From Pseudoxanthomonas winnipegensis (lineage in GTDB: Bacteria; Pseudomonadota; Gammaproteobacteria; Xanthomonadales; Xanthomonadaceae), in contig NZ_SHMH01000007.1 of the NCBI RefSeq assembly GCF_004283755.1, positions 62,001 to 126,000 on the forward strand: DNA of 64,000 nt, read 5' to 3'. The translations under genes were made by a program, and so were the position numbers. Positions 1 to 8,660 of this stretch are shown here, in pieces. Every line of letters begins with the position of its first letter. Position 1 is the stretch's first letter. The notes beneath the pieces are model-generated. The model worked only from the letters and a program-made list of their open reading frames with translations. It did not search any database and was not told the origin of the DNA.

Positions 1-187
1 GCACCAGCACCGGCGCGCCGCTGCCGTGGGTGGCCCACAGGTTGTCGACCTGGCCCAGGCGCAGATGTTCGCAGGTGAATCCCGCCGCCTGCAGGCGCGC
101 GGCGATCAAGGCCTGGCAGCCGGCATCCTCGGGCGTGACCGAGGCGCGCGAGACCAGTTCGCAGGTCAGCGCTAGGACATCATTCAT
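1..187 (-). CDS. dapE: Succinyl-diaminopimelate desuccinylase, N-terminal part (cut by window edge)
   Basis: The first 62 codons of DapE, an M20-family metallohydrolase that removes succinate from N-succinyl-LL-diaminopimelate in lysine and meso-DAP synthesis. The ATG is at 187 on the minus strand. The visible N-terminus ([20 protein letters not shown]) is the opening helix plus the [10 protein letters not shown] turn typical of DapE, followed by a segment ending in HGSGAPVLV, which precedes the first metal-ligand motif. The rest, including the catalytic residues, lies outside the window. dapD, two pathway steps earlier, is at 2752-3597 on the same strand, so this is a dap gene neighbourhood. 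Identity is fairly secure for a fragment. Confidence 0.85.
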   Translation of the reverse strand, partial: MNDVLALTCELVSRASVTPEDAGCQALIAARLQAAGFTCEHLRLGQVDNLWATHGSGAPVLV

Positions 188-239
188 GGAAAAGCGGATC
201 GGCTGAGCGGGCGACAAGGATACGACGACCCCCGCCCCC

Positions 240-340
240 GTAGAGCGGAGCTTGCTCCGCTGCTCTTGGGTCAGGATCCCAGGGAAAGTTCCAGCGACCA
301 GATCAGCGGGAAAGCCCTAGCGGAGCAAGCTCCGCTCTAC
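240..340. repeat. Paired GTAG-type REP element, copy 1
   Basis: Two inverted palindromes, each GTAG plus AGCGGAGC-TT-GCTCCGCT: unit a at 240-261 and unit b, reversed, at 319-340. The 8-bp stems with a 2-base loop and the terminal GTAG match the style of Stenotrophomonas SMAG (REP) elements, which are moved by RAYT-type transposases. The spacer (262-318) is partly similar to copies 2 and 3 but about 27 bp longer. The GTAG of unit b supplies the TAG stop of the ArsC-like gene. The element also fills the gap to dapE and could act as a transcription terminator. Confidence 0.85.
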
Positions 341-696
341 GCGATCCCGAAGCGTGCCTTGAAGCCGTTGTCGGAGAAGCCCTGGCTCAGCGTGCCATCG
401 TCGGTGATCACCACCGGCCGCCGGATCAGCTGCGGATGCTCGCGCAGCAGCAGCTTCCATTCGGCCTCGCTGCCGGGCGACTTGCGGTTCTCGGGCAGCT
501 GCCGCCAGGTGGTCGAGGACTTGTTGACCAGCGCGTCGAAGCCACCGGCCTTGCCCGCCCATTCCACCAGCGTCTCGGGCGCAGGCTTGTGCTCGCGATA
601 GTCGACGAAGGTGTAGGCCACCCCGAAGCGATCCAGCCACTTGCTGGCCTTCTTGCAGGTGTCGCAGTTCTTCAGTCCGTAGAGTGTCGTGGTCAT
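337..696 (-). CDS. ArsC/Spx (YffB-like) thioredoxin-fold protein
   Basis: A 119-residue protein of the ArsC/Spx/YffB family: thioredoxin fold with C11-D-T-C14 near the N-terminus, then the family pattern of KSSTTWRQL (about 59-67), P69-E-N-R and a C-terminal RRPVVI segment. The family includes glutaredoxin-dependent arsenate reductases and Spx-like regulators. This YffB-like branch usually sits next to dapD/dapE and has no settled function, so arsenate reduction should not be assumed. The ATG at 696 begins the conserved TLYGLKNC strand; the reading frame is open further upstream but that part is non-coding. The stop codon lies inside the REP element at 319-340. Confidence 0.85.
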   Translation of the reverse strand: MTTTLYGLKNCDTCKKASKWLDRFGVAYTFVDYREHKPAPETLVEWAGKAGGFDALVNKSSTTWRQLPENRKSPGSEAEWKLLLREHPQLIRRPVVITDDGTLSQGFSDNGFKARFGIA

Positions 697-740
697 GCAG
701 GCGTGTCTCACAAGTCCTGGGGGCTTGCGAGGACGCCGCG

Positions 741-1739
741 TCAGCGCAACGGGTGCGGCGCGACGCCCTCGTTGGTCATCTTCACCGGCAGGATGTGGCC
801 CTGGGCATCGAAGACCATGCGGTCGATGGCGACCTGACGATGATTGCCATCGTGGTCGCCCAGCGGGTGACGATGGTAAACGATGTACCAGGTGTCGTCT
901 TGGCCGCGGAAAATGGAATTGTGGCCCGCGCCGGTGCCGATCTTCGGATCCTGCTGCAGGATCTTGCCGATGCGCTTGAACGGCCCCAGCGGCGAGTCGC
1001 CGATGGCATAGGCCACCGCGTAGTCCGGCCCGGTCCAGCCGCCCTCGGACCAGAGGAAGTAGTACTTGCCGTCGCGCTTGAACATCAGCGGACCCTCGAC
1101 GTACTCCGGCGCCGGGGTGATCTCCTTGAACACCGTGCCGTCGTCCATCGGCCGCACGCCGGTGAAGTCGTCCTTCAGGCGGACGATGTTGGCGTGCTTC
1201 CAGCCGCCGTAGATCATGTACCAAGTGCCGTCGTCGTCCTTGAACACGAACTGGTCGATCGGCTGGGCGCCGTTGTGGAACTGCCCGATGAGCGGCTTGC
1301 CGATCAGGTCGCGGTACGGGCCCGCGGGCGCATCGGCCACGGCCACGCCGATGCCGCCGACTTCGGCATCGCTCTTGATGTCGTTGGCGGCGAAGAAGAA
1401 GTAATAGCGCCCGCGGTTCTCCACCACGGCCGGCGCCCACATCGCCTCGCGCGCCCAGGACACCGCATCGATCTTCAGCACACCCGGATGCCGGGTCCAG
1501 GTCACCAGGTCCGGCGAGGAGAACGCATCGAAGTAAGTCTGCTGCGCGTACGGCAGCGAACTGGTCGGGTAGATCCAGTAGGTCTTGTCGAAGACCGCCG
1601 CCTCGGGGTCCGCGTACCAACCCGGGAAGATGGGATTACCGGCACGCGCCTTGGCGGCCGGCTCCGCGGCCCAGGCGCCCGACATGCCCGCGACCATCAC
1701 CAACCCCAGCGCCGCCGCCTTCCAGCCCCGATCCCGCAT
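741..1739 (-). CDS. Secreted glycoside hydrolase family 43 enzyme
   Basis: A 332-residue predicted exported glycosidase. Residues 1-25 form a signal peptide ending in GAWAA. The five-bladed beta-propeller core of GH43 follows, with all three expected carboxylates: general base D44 in PGWYADP, the pKa-modulating Asp at about 162 in PIDQ, and the general acid Glu at about 215 in EGP. GH43 enzymes are inverting arabinosidases, xylosidases, arabinanases or galactosidases of plant cell-wall glycans; the substrate cannot be read from sequence. The ATG at 1739 was chosen because it begins the signal peptide and has GGGAGCGGAG just upstream. It separates dapD from the ArsC-like gene and looks like an accessory insertion. 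Confidence 0.85.
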   Translation of the reverse strand: MRDRGWKAAALGLVMVAGMSGAWAAEPAAKARAGNPIFPGWYADPEAAVFDKTYWIYPTSSLPYAQQTYFDAFSSPDLVTWTRHPGVLKIDAVSWAREAMWAPAVVENRGRYYFFFAANDIKSDAEVGGIGVAVADAPAGPYRDLIGKPLIGQFHNGAQPIDQFVFKDDDGTWYMIYGGWKHANIVRLKDDFTGVRPMDDGTVFKEITPAPEYVEGPLMFKRDGKYYFLWSEGGWTGPDYAVAYAIGDSPLGPFKRIGKILQQDPKIGTGAGHNSIFRGQDDTWYIVYHRHPLGDHDGNHRQVAIDRMVFDAQGHILPVKMTNEGVAPHPLR

Positions 1740-1784
1740 GCTCCGCTCCCGCCGCAATAGACCAGCACCGAGTCTAGGCGGCAC

Positions 1785-1796
1785 TGGATCGATCCA
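1785..1796. promoter_or_regulatory. 12-bp perfect palindrome upstream of the GH43 gene
   Basis: TGGATCGATCCA is a perfect 12-bp palindrome about 46 bp upstream of the GH43 start codon. Its size and position suit an operator for a LacI-type sugar repressor. No regulator gene is nearby, so this is a candidate only. Confidence 0.3.
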
Positions 1797-1885
1797 AAAC
1801 AAGACCAAAGTCAAACGCGAACCGCCGGCTAGACTGGCATGGAGTCGTTGTTCAGCAGCCTCACATCAAGGGTGCCGACCCGCGC

Positions 1886-2743
1886 TCACAGCAGGCGTTC
1901 GGACACCACCCGGAACGCCACGCGGGGCAACCGGAACGCCAGCCCCTCCTCCAGCCTGACGCCCAGGTCCTGCAGCCGCGGACAGGCCAGCGTGCCGGTC
2001 AGCTGCAGCGGTTGCAGCGTGGCCAGATCCACCGGGAGCGCGATGCGGGTGCTGGCCCAGCGCCCGTCGCAGGTGCGGGCGATCGCCTCATCCTGGCAGG
2101 TGAGAAACCGCAGCAGCGTCTCGCGCGTGCCGAACGCCGGCTGCCACTGGGCATCGTCCCACTGATGGGCGGGCTGCCACTGCACCCGCAGCGCGGGCGC
2201 ACTGCCCTGCCCTGGATCGATCCGCGTGCTGCCGCCGCCATCGCCTTGCAGCGCATGGACGAAGCGGGCGGCCAGGTGCGGCTGCATGGCATCGCTCCAG
2301 GCGCGCGCGCCGGCGACGTAGGCGATCTGGTCCATCGTGTTGCGATCGAACAGCACCACCGGCGTCGCGGCCGGGTCGTCTTCGCGGCGCAGGTACCAGC
2401 GCCAGTTGCTCTGCAGCGGCGAGGGCAGCAGCGTGCGCAGCGGCCCGGCCAGTGCGGGACCGAAATGGCCGTGGCGATAGCTGAGGATGGTGTACGGCGT
2501 GCGCCCCTGATGGACGACATAGGTGTGCCCGGGCGGCGCCGGCGGCGCGGCGCGCACGTCGATCCACCAGCTCAGATAGATCACCTCGCGCACATCGCTG
2601 ACCAGCGCCGGCAGCGGCCAGCGGCGCGTCAGCGCGCGCCGCCATCGGGTCCAGCCGGGGGCGTGCAGCAGACGCGGCAACGCGCGCCCGTACCAGGCGG
2701 CGGACGGGTGCCGGTATGCCGCGGCCTGCGCGAGGTCCGGCAC
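1886..2743 (-). CDS. Conserved hypothetical protein, possibly DUF2071-like
   Basis: A predicted 285-residue soluble protein with no signal peptide or membrane segment. It resembles DUF2071 (YqjF-like) proteins: an aromatic YLSWWIDV strand, then an ILSYRHGHFGP segment and LLPSPLQSNWRWYL. No catalytic motif is recognisable and I do not assign a function. The frame stays open upstream across dapD, but in-frame starts near the dapD stop are GTG at 2743 (chosen; 8 bases after the dapD stop) and TTG at 2680. The tight spacing suggests cotranscription with dapD. Start confidence is moderate. Confidence 0.6.
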   Translation of the reverse strand: MPDLAQAAAYRHPSAAWYGRALPRLLHAPGWTRWRRALTRRWPLPALVSDVREVIYLSWWIDVRAAPPAPPGHTYVVHQGRTPYTILSYRHGHFGPALAGPLRTLLPSPLQSNWRWYLRREDDPAATPVVLFDRNTMDQIAYVAGARAWSDAMQPHLAARFVHALQGDGGGSTRIDPGQGSAPALRVQWQPAHQWDDAQWQPAFGTRETLLRFLTCQDEAIARTCDGRWASTRIALPVDLATLQPLQLTGTLACPRLQDLGVRLEEGLAFRLPRVAFRVVSERLL

Positions 2744-2751
2744 CGCGGCGC

Positions 2752-3597
<846 letters not shown>

Positions 3598-3634
3598 GGG
3601 GCGTGGGGTTCCTGCAGACAGAGGGTGAGGGAGA

Positions 3635-6262
3635 TCAGGCGGCCGCTTCCAGGCAGCTGGCCAAGGCCTGGCGCAGGGATTCGCGCTCGGCGTCGGTCAG
3701 CGGCTGGTCGCCTTCGTCGCTGAGGTGGAACAGGTCTTCGGCGCGCTCGCCGAAGGTGGCGATGCGCGCATCGTGCACGCGCAGATGCTGGCGGCGCAGC
3801 ACCTGCGCCACCTGGGCCAGCAGCCCGGGCCGGTCGGGCGCGACCAGGTCCAGCACCGTGTAGCGGCCATCGAGCGTGTTGCCGAACTCGAAGCGCGGCG
3901 GGAAGCGGAAATGCCGCAGCTGGCGCGGCACGGTGCGCTGTGCCACGCGCACCTGGTCCAGCGCGCCGGCCAGCGCGCGACGCAGCGCATCGGCCAGGTG
4001 CCCGGGATCGTCGCTGGCATAGGTGTCGGCCGGCAGCACCTCGAAGGAGTCGAACACCGTCCCGTGCGGCCCCACCAGCACGCGCGCCTGGTGGATGGCG
4101 AAGCCCTGCTTGTCCAGCGTGGCCAGGATCGCGGCGAACAGGCCGTCGCGGTCGGGCGAGTGCACGAACACCTCCATCGCCCGGGTGTTGTCGTCGATCA
4201 GGCGCACCTGCACCAGGGTCTGGCCGTGGCGCACGTCCACCAGCGCCGCCGCCTGCCAGGCCAACTGTTCGGGGCGGAAGCGCAGGAAGCTCTCATCGGG
4301 CATCTCGGCGAACTGGCGCGCGATGGTGTCGGCGTCGAAGCCCTGCGCCAGCAGCAGCGCACGGGTCGCCTCGCGGCCTTCCTCCACGCGCTGGCCGGCG
4401 GCCATCGGCTGCTCCAGGCCCTCGCGCAGCACACGGCGCGTGGCGAAGTACAGGTCGGCCAGCAGCCGGTCCTTCCACGCGTTCCACAGCTTGGGGCTGG
4501 TGCCGGCGATGTCGGCGCAGGTCAGCAGGTAGAGATAGTCCAGATGCTCGCGGTCGCCGACCAATGTGGCGAAGCGGTGGATCACCTCCGGATCGGCGAT
4601 GTCCTGCTTCTGCGCGGTCACCGACATGCGCAGGTGCTGTTCGACCAGCCAGGCCACCAGGTCGGTGTCGGCCTCGCTGAGCCCGTGCGCCGCGCAGAAG
4701 TCGCGCGCATCGGCCGAGCCCAGCTCGGAATGATCGCCGCCGCGGCCCTTGCCGATGTCATGGAACAGCCCGGCCAGCAGCAGCAGCTCGGGCTTGCGCA
4801 GGCGCGGCCAGACTTCGTGGGCGATGGAGAAGCGCTCGTCGGCGCGGCCGTTGGCGAACGCCGCCAGATTGCGCAGCACCATCAGCGTGTGCTGATCGAC
4901 CGTGTACACGTGGAACAGGTCGAACTGCATGCGCCCGGACACCTGGGCGAAGGCCGGCAGCCACTGCCCCAGCACGCCCAGGCGGGCCATGCGCGCCAGC
5001 GTGTCGACCGCGCGCGGGCCGCGCAGCAGCGCCATGAACTGCGCCCGCTGCTCGGCGCTGGCGCGTGCATACGCCGGCAGCGTCGGCAGCGCCTCGGCCA
5101 GCGCGCGCGCGGTCTGCGAATGCAGGCCGCGGACCTCGGCCTGCGCGGCCCAGGTGGCGAACAGCGCGAACACCGCGCCGACGTCGGCCGGCCAGTGCGG
5201 ATCGCGCGCGGCCAGGTAGTTGCGACGCAGCTCGAAGTCCGCATCCAGCGCCTGCGGCGTGCCCTCGCCCTCGAACTGCTCCTCGAAGCGCTGCAGCAGG
5301 CGATCGCCGATCCGGCGCACGATCGCCGCGCTGCGGTAGAAGGCCTGCATCATCTGCTCCACGCCCAGGCTGCCGGGCGCGTCCCGGTAGCCCAGGCGCG
5401 TGGCCAGCGCCTTCTGGTAATCGAAGCGCAGGCGCTCCTCCGGCCGGCCGGCAACCAGATGCAGCCCGTAGCGCAGCCGCCCCAGGACGCGGCGCTCGCG
5501 CGCCAGCGCGGCGGCCTCGTCCGGGCCCAGCTGATCCATGCCCACCAGCGACTCCAGGTCGCGCACGCCGAAGGTGCGCAGCGCCATCCAGCCCAGCGTG
5601 TGCAGGTCGCGCAGGCCGCCCGGGCCGTCCTTGATGTCCGGCTCCAGATTGTCCGAGGTGTCGCCGAAGCGCGCGTGGCGCTGGGCCATCTCCTGGCGCT
5701 TGACCTGGAAGAACTCGCGCGGCGGCCACACCTGCCGCGGCGACACGGCCTCGGCCAGGGCCTTGCGCGCGGCCTCGTCGGCGATCAGCGGGCGCGCCTC
5801 GAGCAGCGCGGTGGCCACGGTCTGATCCTGCGCCGCCTCGCTGCACTGCGCCGGCGAGCGCACCGCATGGCTGAGCTTCAGGCCGGTGTCCCAGACCAGC
5901 GCCAGGCAGCGGGCGAGCGCGTCGTGGTGCAGCTGCTGGGCCTCGGGTTCGCCCAGCACCAGCACGTCCACGTCCGACTGCGGAAACAGTTCGCCGCGCC
6001 CGTAGCCGCCGACCGCGAACAGCGACAGCCCGCTCTCGGCCGGCAGGCAGCGCCGCCAGGCCTCGCGCAGCAGGTGGTCGACCGCGCGCGCGCGCAGCGC
6101 CAGCACGTGGTCGATGCGGTCAAGATCCTCGTAGCGGCGCGCCAGCTTCTCGTCGGTGGCCGCCAGCGCGGCGCGGGCCTGTTGCGACCAGACGCCATCG
6201 GTGGCCGGATCGGCCTGCGCCGGCGCGCGCGCCGCGCCGCTGGCAACCGGCGGGGCGGTCAC
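3635..6262 (-). CDS. glnD: Bifunctional [protein-PII] uridylyltransferase/uridylyl-removing enzyme
   Basis: GlnD, 875 residues, senses glutamine and adds or removes UMP on PII proteins, thereby controlling glutamine synthetase and nitrogen assimilation. Domains in order: nucleotidyltransferase with GGYGRGE (about 85-91) and the metal-binding SDVDVL (about 96-101); helical linker with [18 protein letters not shown] phosphohydrolase domain with [14 protein letters not shown]; two C-terminal ACT domains (the first containing HSPDRDGL, the second [10 protein letters not shown]) that bind glutamine. The start is a GTG at 6262 overlapping the map stop codon in GTGA, a typical translational-coupling arrangement. 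The frame is open further upstream but only as a shadow of map. Confidence 0.95.
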   Translation of the reverse strand: MTAPPVASGAARAPAQADPATDGVWSQQARAALAATDEKLARRYEDLDRIDHVLALRARAVDHLLREAWRRCLPAESGLSLFAVGGYGRGELFPQSDVDVLVLGEPEAQQLHHDALARCLALVWDTGLKLSHAVRSPAQCSEAAQDQTVATALLEARPLIADEAARKALAEAVSPRQVWPPREFFQVKRQEMAQRHARFGDTSDNLEPDIKDGPGGLRDLHTLGWMALRTFGVRDLESLVGMDQLGPDEAAALARERRVLGRLRYGLHLVAGRPEERLRFDYQKALATRLGYRDAPGSLGVEQMMQAFYRSAAIVRRIGDRLLQRFEEQFEGEGTPQALDADFELRRNYLAARDPHWPADVGAVFALFATWAAQAEVRGLHSQTARALAEALPTLPAYARASAEQRAQFMALLRGPRAVDTLARMARLGVLGQWLPAFAQVSGRMQFDLFHVYTVDQHTLMVLRNLAAFANGRADERFSIAHEVWPRLRKPELLLLAGLFHDIGKGRGGDHSELGSADARDFCAAHGLSEADTDLVAWLVEQHLRMSVTAQKQDIADPEVIHRFATLVGDREHLDYLYLLTCADIAGTSPKLWNAWKDRLLADLYFATRRVLREGLEQPMAAGQRVEEGREATRALLLAQGFDADTIARQFAEMPDESFLRFRPEQLAWQAAALVDVRHGQTLVQVRLIDDNTRAMEVFVHSPDRDGLFAAILATLDKQGFAIHQARVLVGPHGTVFDSFEVLPADTYASDDPGHLADALRRALAGALDQVRVAQRTVPRQLRHFRFPPRFEFGNTLDGRYTVLDLVAPDRPGLLAQVAQVLRRQHLRVHDARIATFGERAEDLFHLSDEGDQPLTDAERESLRQALASCLEAAA

Positions 6263-7035
6263 AGGTCGTTGTCGTCGCCTGGCAGGCGGGTGAGGATCTC
6301 CACGCCGTCCTCGGTCACCGCCACGGTGTGCTCCCACTGCGCCGAGAGCTTGCGGTCCTTGGTCACCACGGTCCAGCCGTCCGGCAGGGTCTTGGTGTAG
6401 CGCGTGCCCTCGTTGATCATCGGCTCGATGGTGAAGGTCATGCCGGGCTTGAGCACCACGCCATCGCCGGGACGGCCGTAATGCAGCACCTGCGGCTCGT
6501 CGTGGTAGACCTGCCCGATGCCGTGGCCGCAGTACTCGCGCACCACGCTGAAGCGCTCGGACTCGGCGTACTGCTGGATCGCATGGCCCACATCGCCCAG
6601 CGTCGCGCCCGGCTTGACCGCGCGGATGCCGCGGAACATCGCCTCGCGGGTGGTCTCGACTAGACGCTTGGCCATCACCGACGGGGTGCCGACGTAGTAC
6701 ATGCGGCTGGTGTCGCCATGCCAGCCATCCTTGATGACGGTCACGTCGATATTGACGATGTCGCCTTCCTTGAGGACCTTGCCCTCGCTCGGGATGCCGT
6801 GGCAGATCACGTTGTTGACCGAGGTGCACACCGTGGCCGGGAAGCCGCGGTAGCCGACATTGGCCGGGATCGCGCCCTGCACGTGGACGATGTGGTCGTG
6901 GCAGATGCGGTCCAGCTCGGCGGTGGTCACGCCCGGCTTCACGTGCGGGGCGACCACTTGCAGCACTTCGGCGGCCAGGCGGCCGGCCACGCGCATCTTC
7001 TCCAGGTCGGCAGCGGATTTCAGTTGGATGCTCAT
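6259..7035 (-). CDS. map: Methionine aminopeptidase, type I
   Basis: MAP1, 258 residues, removes the initiator Met from nascent cytosolic proteins. The dinuclear metal-site residues fit the E. coli numbering: D97 (VNIDVTV), D108 (HGDTSRM), the His of REYCGHGIG, the Glu of FTIEPMI and the Glu of WEHTVAV. The ATG at 7035 begins the conserved MSIQLKSA N-terminus; an in-frame ATG at 7137 would add a proline/arginine-rich extension not seen in the family. In E. coli map is divergent from rpsB. The same divergence is kept here, but the pilus cluster sits between them. Confidence 0.95.
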   Translation of the reverse strand: MSIQLKSAADLEKMRVAGRLAAEVLQVVAPHVKPGVTTAELDRICHDHIVHVQGAIPANVGYRGFPATVCTSVNNVICHGIPSEGKVLKEGDIVNIDVTVIKDGWHGDTSRMYYVGTPSVMAKRLVETTREAMFRGIRAVKPGATLGDVGHAIQQYAESERFSVVREYCGHGIGQVYHDEPQVLHYGRPGDGVVLKPGMTFTIEPMINEGTRYTKTLPDGWTVVTKDRKLSAQWEHTVAVTEDGVEILTRLPGDDNDL

Positions 7036-7370
7036 GCGCCCATTATCGCCGATTGCGTCCGCATCTGAACGGGCAGGTCCGGTCTCGCGGCCGGGAAACG
7101 GCGCCCGACCGCAGTGGGGCCAGGCCCTCGCACCCACCGCCCGGGAGGCTCGGACCGCGCATCTCGATGACGGTCACGCGCCGCCACCGAAGGCCCCGCC
7201 CCCGTTAGTAACGGACCACAAGACGCCGCCTACTAGGACGCAAGTCTCAGATTTGCATGAATAATTTTTTGTATTCAGCGCAGGTCAGCACTGTTCGTAA
7301 GGTCACTTTCTTTAAACCCGAGCCGGCCAAGGCGCCGGTACTTGTGGTCCCAAGGACCGGGAGAGACTCC
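7036..7370. promoter_or_regulatory. Map/pilus intergenic region with inverted repeats and AT-rich leader
   Basis: A 335-bp divergent control region. The half next to map is GC-rich. From about 7250 to 7320 it becomes AT-rich, which is unusual in this window and suggests promoter or leader DNA for the pilus operon. A 13-bp inverted repeat, CCGTTAGTAACGG, is at 7202-7214. A 10-bp inverted repeat GGACCACAAG (7213-7222) / CTTGTGGTCC (7341-7350) brackets the AT-rich part. An in-frame ATG at 7257 would lengthen the pilin by 38 residues before its signal peptide, and is not believed. No confident -35/-10 pair was found. Confidence 0.45.
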
Positions 7371-7895
7371 ATGCGTTACCTGCTTTCCAACACCCTCGCC
7401 GTTGCCCTGCTGGCCGCCTGCGGCATCGCCCAGGCGGCAGATACCACCACCTTCAACGTCAAGCTGGTGGTGACCAAGTCCTGCACCATCACGGCCGCCG
7501 CCGCGACCGATGTGGACTTCGGCACGCAGGCCTCCACGGTGACCGCCAACGTCGATAACGCCGGCAGCCTGACGGTTCGCTGCACGCCGCTGACCCCGTA
7601 CGCCATCGCGCTCAACGCGGGCGCCAATGCCGCCACGGCCGGGGATGTGACCACGCGCCGGATGAAGCACACCGACGCCACCGTCACCACCAACAACTAC
7701 GTCGGCTACCAGCTCTACGCCGACCTGAGCCGCACGACCGTGTGGGGCGGCACCACCGGCACCAACACGCTGGCCAGCACGGGCCTGGGCATCAATCAGG
7801 TCTATCCGGTCTACGGCCGGATCAACAACCTGGCGGCCAACAATCCCGCCCCGGGCTCGTATCAGGACACCGTGACCGCCACGATCATCTACTGA
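7371..7895 (+). CDS. Csu-type major pilin, spore coat U domain protein
   Basis: A 174-residue exported fimbrial subunit. A signal peptide (1-22, ending in GIAQA) is followed by one spore-coat-U (SCPU) domain with its usual cysteine pair (KSCTI and VRCTP), an LYADLSRTTVWG turn and a C-terminal strand DTVTATIIY that can serve in donor-strand exchange. It resembles CsuA/B, the main shaft subunit of archaic chaperone-usher pili. The ATG at 7371 has GGGAGAG upstream. It is the first gene of a four-gene operon (subunit, chaperone, usher, tip). Such pili mediate attachment and biofilm formation in Acinetobacter; the role here is inferred. Confidence 0.9.
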   Translation: MRYLLSNTLAVALLAACGIAQAADTTTFNVKLVVTKSCTITAAAATDVDFGTQASTVTANVDNAGSLTVRCTPLTPYAIALNAGANAATAGDVTTRRMKHTDATVTTNNYVGYQLYADLSRTTVWGGTTGTNTLASTGLGINQVYPVYGRINNLAANNPAPGSYQDTVTATIIY

Positions 7896-7904
7896 AGGAG
7901 CGAT

Positions 7905-8660
7905 ATGGGGAAAACCCAGGATGCGCGTGCAAAACACAGGAGAGGGCTAATCAGATGGACCTGGATAGCGTTGATCACCACGCTGGGCAACACGGCCTTT
8001 GCCACGAGTCTGCAGGTTTCTCCCACCTCGATCACCCTCACCCCGGCACGCAATGCCGACGCGCTGTGGCTGAGCAACACCGGGACCGAGCCGGTCCACG
8101 TCCAGTTGCGCGTGTTCCGCTGGCCCCAGTCCGGCGGCACTGAGTCGCTGGATGCCACCCAGGAGGTGATCGCCAGCCCGCCGATGCAGACCATCGCCCC
8201 CGGCGCGCGCCAGCTGGTCCGGCTGATCCGTCCGGACCGCTCGCCCGTCGCCGCTCAGGCCAGCTACCGCGTCCTCGTCGACGAATTGCCCAGCGGCAAT
8301 GCGCGACAGGGGCTGCAGCTGGTGCTGCGCTACTCGGTGCCGGTGTTCGTGCAGCCGGGCGATGCGGCGCCGCAGCCGGTCCTGGCCGCCACGGTGGTGG
8401 CCGCCGCCGATGGCGCCAGCGCGCTGGAAGTGCGCAACACCGGCACCGGCCACGCGCAACTGGCCGACCTGGGCATGGTCCAGGCAAGCGGGCCGGACAC
8501 CGTGCTGCTGCCCGGCCTGGTGGGCTATGTGCTGCCAGGTCAGACGATGCGCTGGACGCTCCCGGGCGCCGCCGGCCGCTACGTCGGCGCGCATTTCAAA
8601 GCCAGGATCAACGGTGAAGCCGAGAAGCGTCCACTGCCGCTCGTGCCGCCCTCCCGCTGA
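7905..8660 (+). CDS. Csu-type periplasmic pilus chaperone (PapD-like)
   Basis: A 251-residue periplasmic chaperone with two Ig-like domains. A signal segment (about 1-33, ending near NTAFA) precedes SLQVSPTSITLTPARNADALWLSN, the typical opening of archaic (CsuC-like) chaperones. RVFRWPQ and the APGARQLVRLIRP segment match the subunit-binding F/G region, and the second domain follows from about 145. It folds and caps SCPU subunits and delivers them to the usher. The ATG at 7905 has a strong GAAGGAG site. It starts 9 bases after the pilin gene and overlaps the usher gene by 47 bases. Confidence 0.88.
   Translation: MGKTQDARAKHRRGLIRWTWIALITTLGNTAFATSLQVSPTSITLTPARNADALWLSNTGTEPVHVQLRVFRWPQSGGTESLDATQEVIASPPMQTIAPGARQLVRLIRPDRSPVAAQASYRVLVDELPSGNARQGLQLVLRYSVPVFVQPGDAAPQPVLAATVVAAADGASALEVRNTGTGHAQLADLGMVQASGPDTVLLPGLVGYVLPGQTMRWTLPGAAGRYVGAHFKARINGEAEKRPLPLVPPSR

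Noticed and set aside
337-696. Arsenate reductase and an arsenic resistance locus
   Set aside because: No other ars genes are present, and the protein belongs to the YffB-like branch usually found with dap genes.
3725-6400. Long plus-strand open frame across glnD and map
   Set aside because: Antisense shadow of glnD with biased composition and no recognisable motif.
7253-7277. TTGCAT and TATTCA as a promoter for the pilus operon
   Set aside because: The spacer is only 13 bases.
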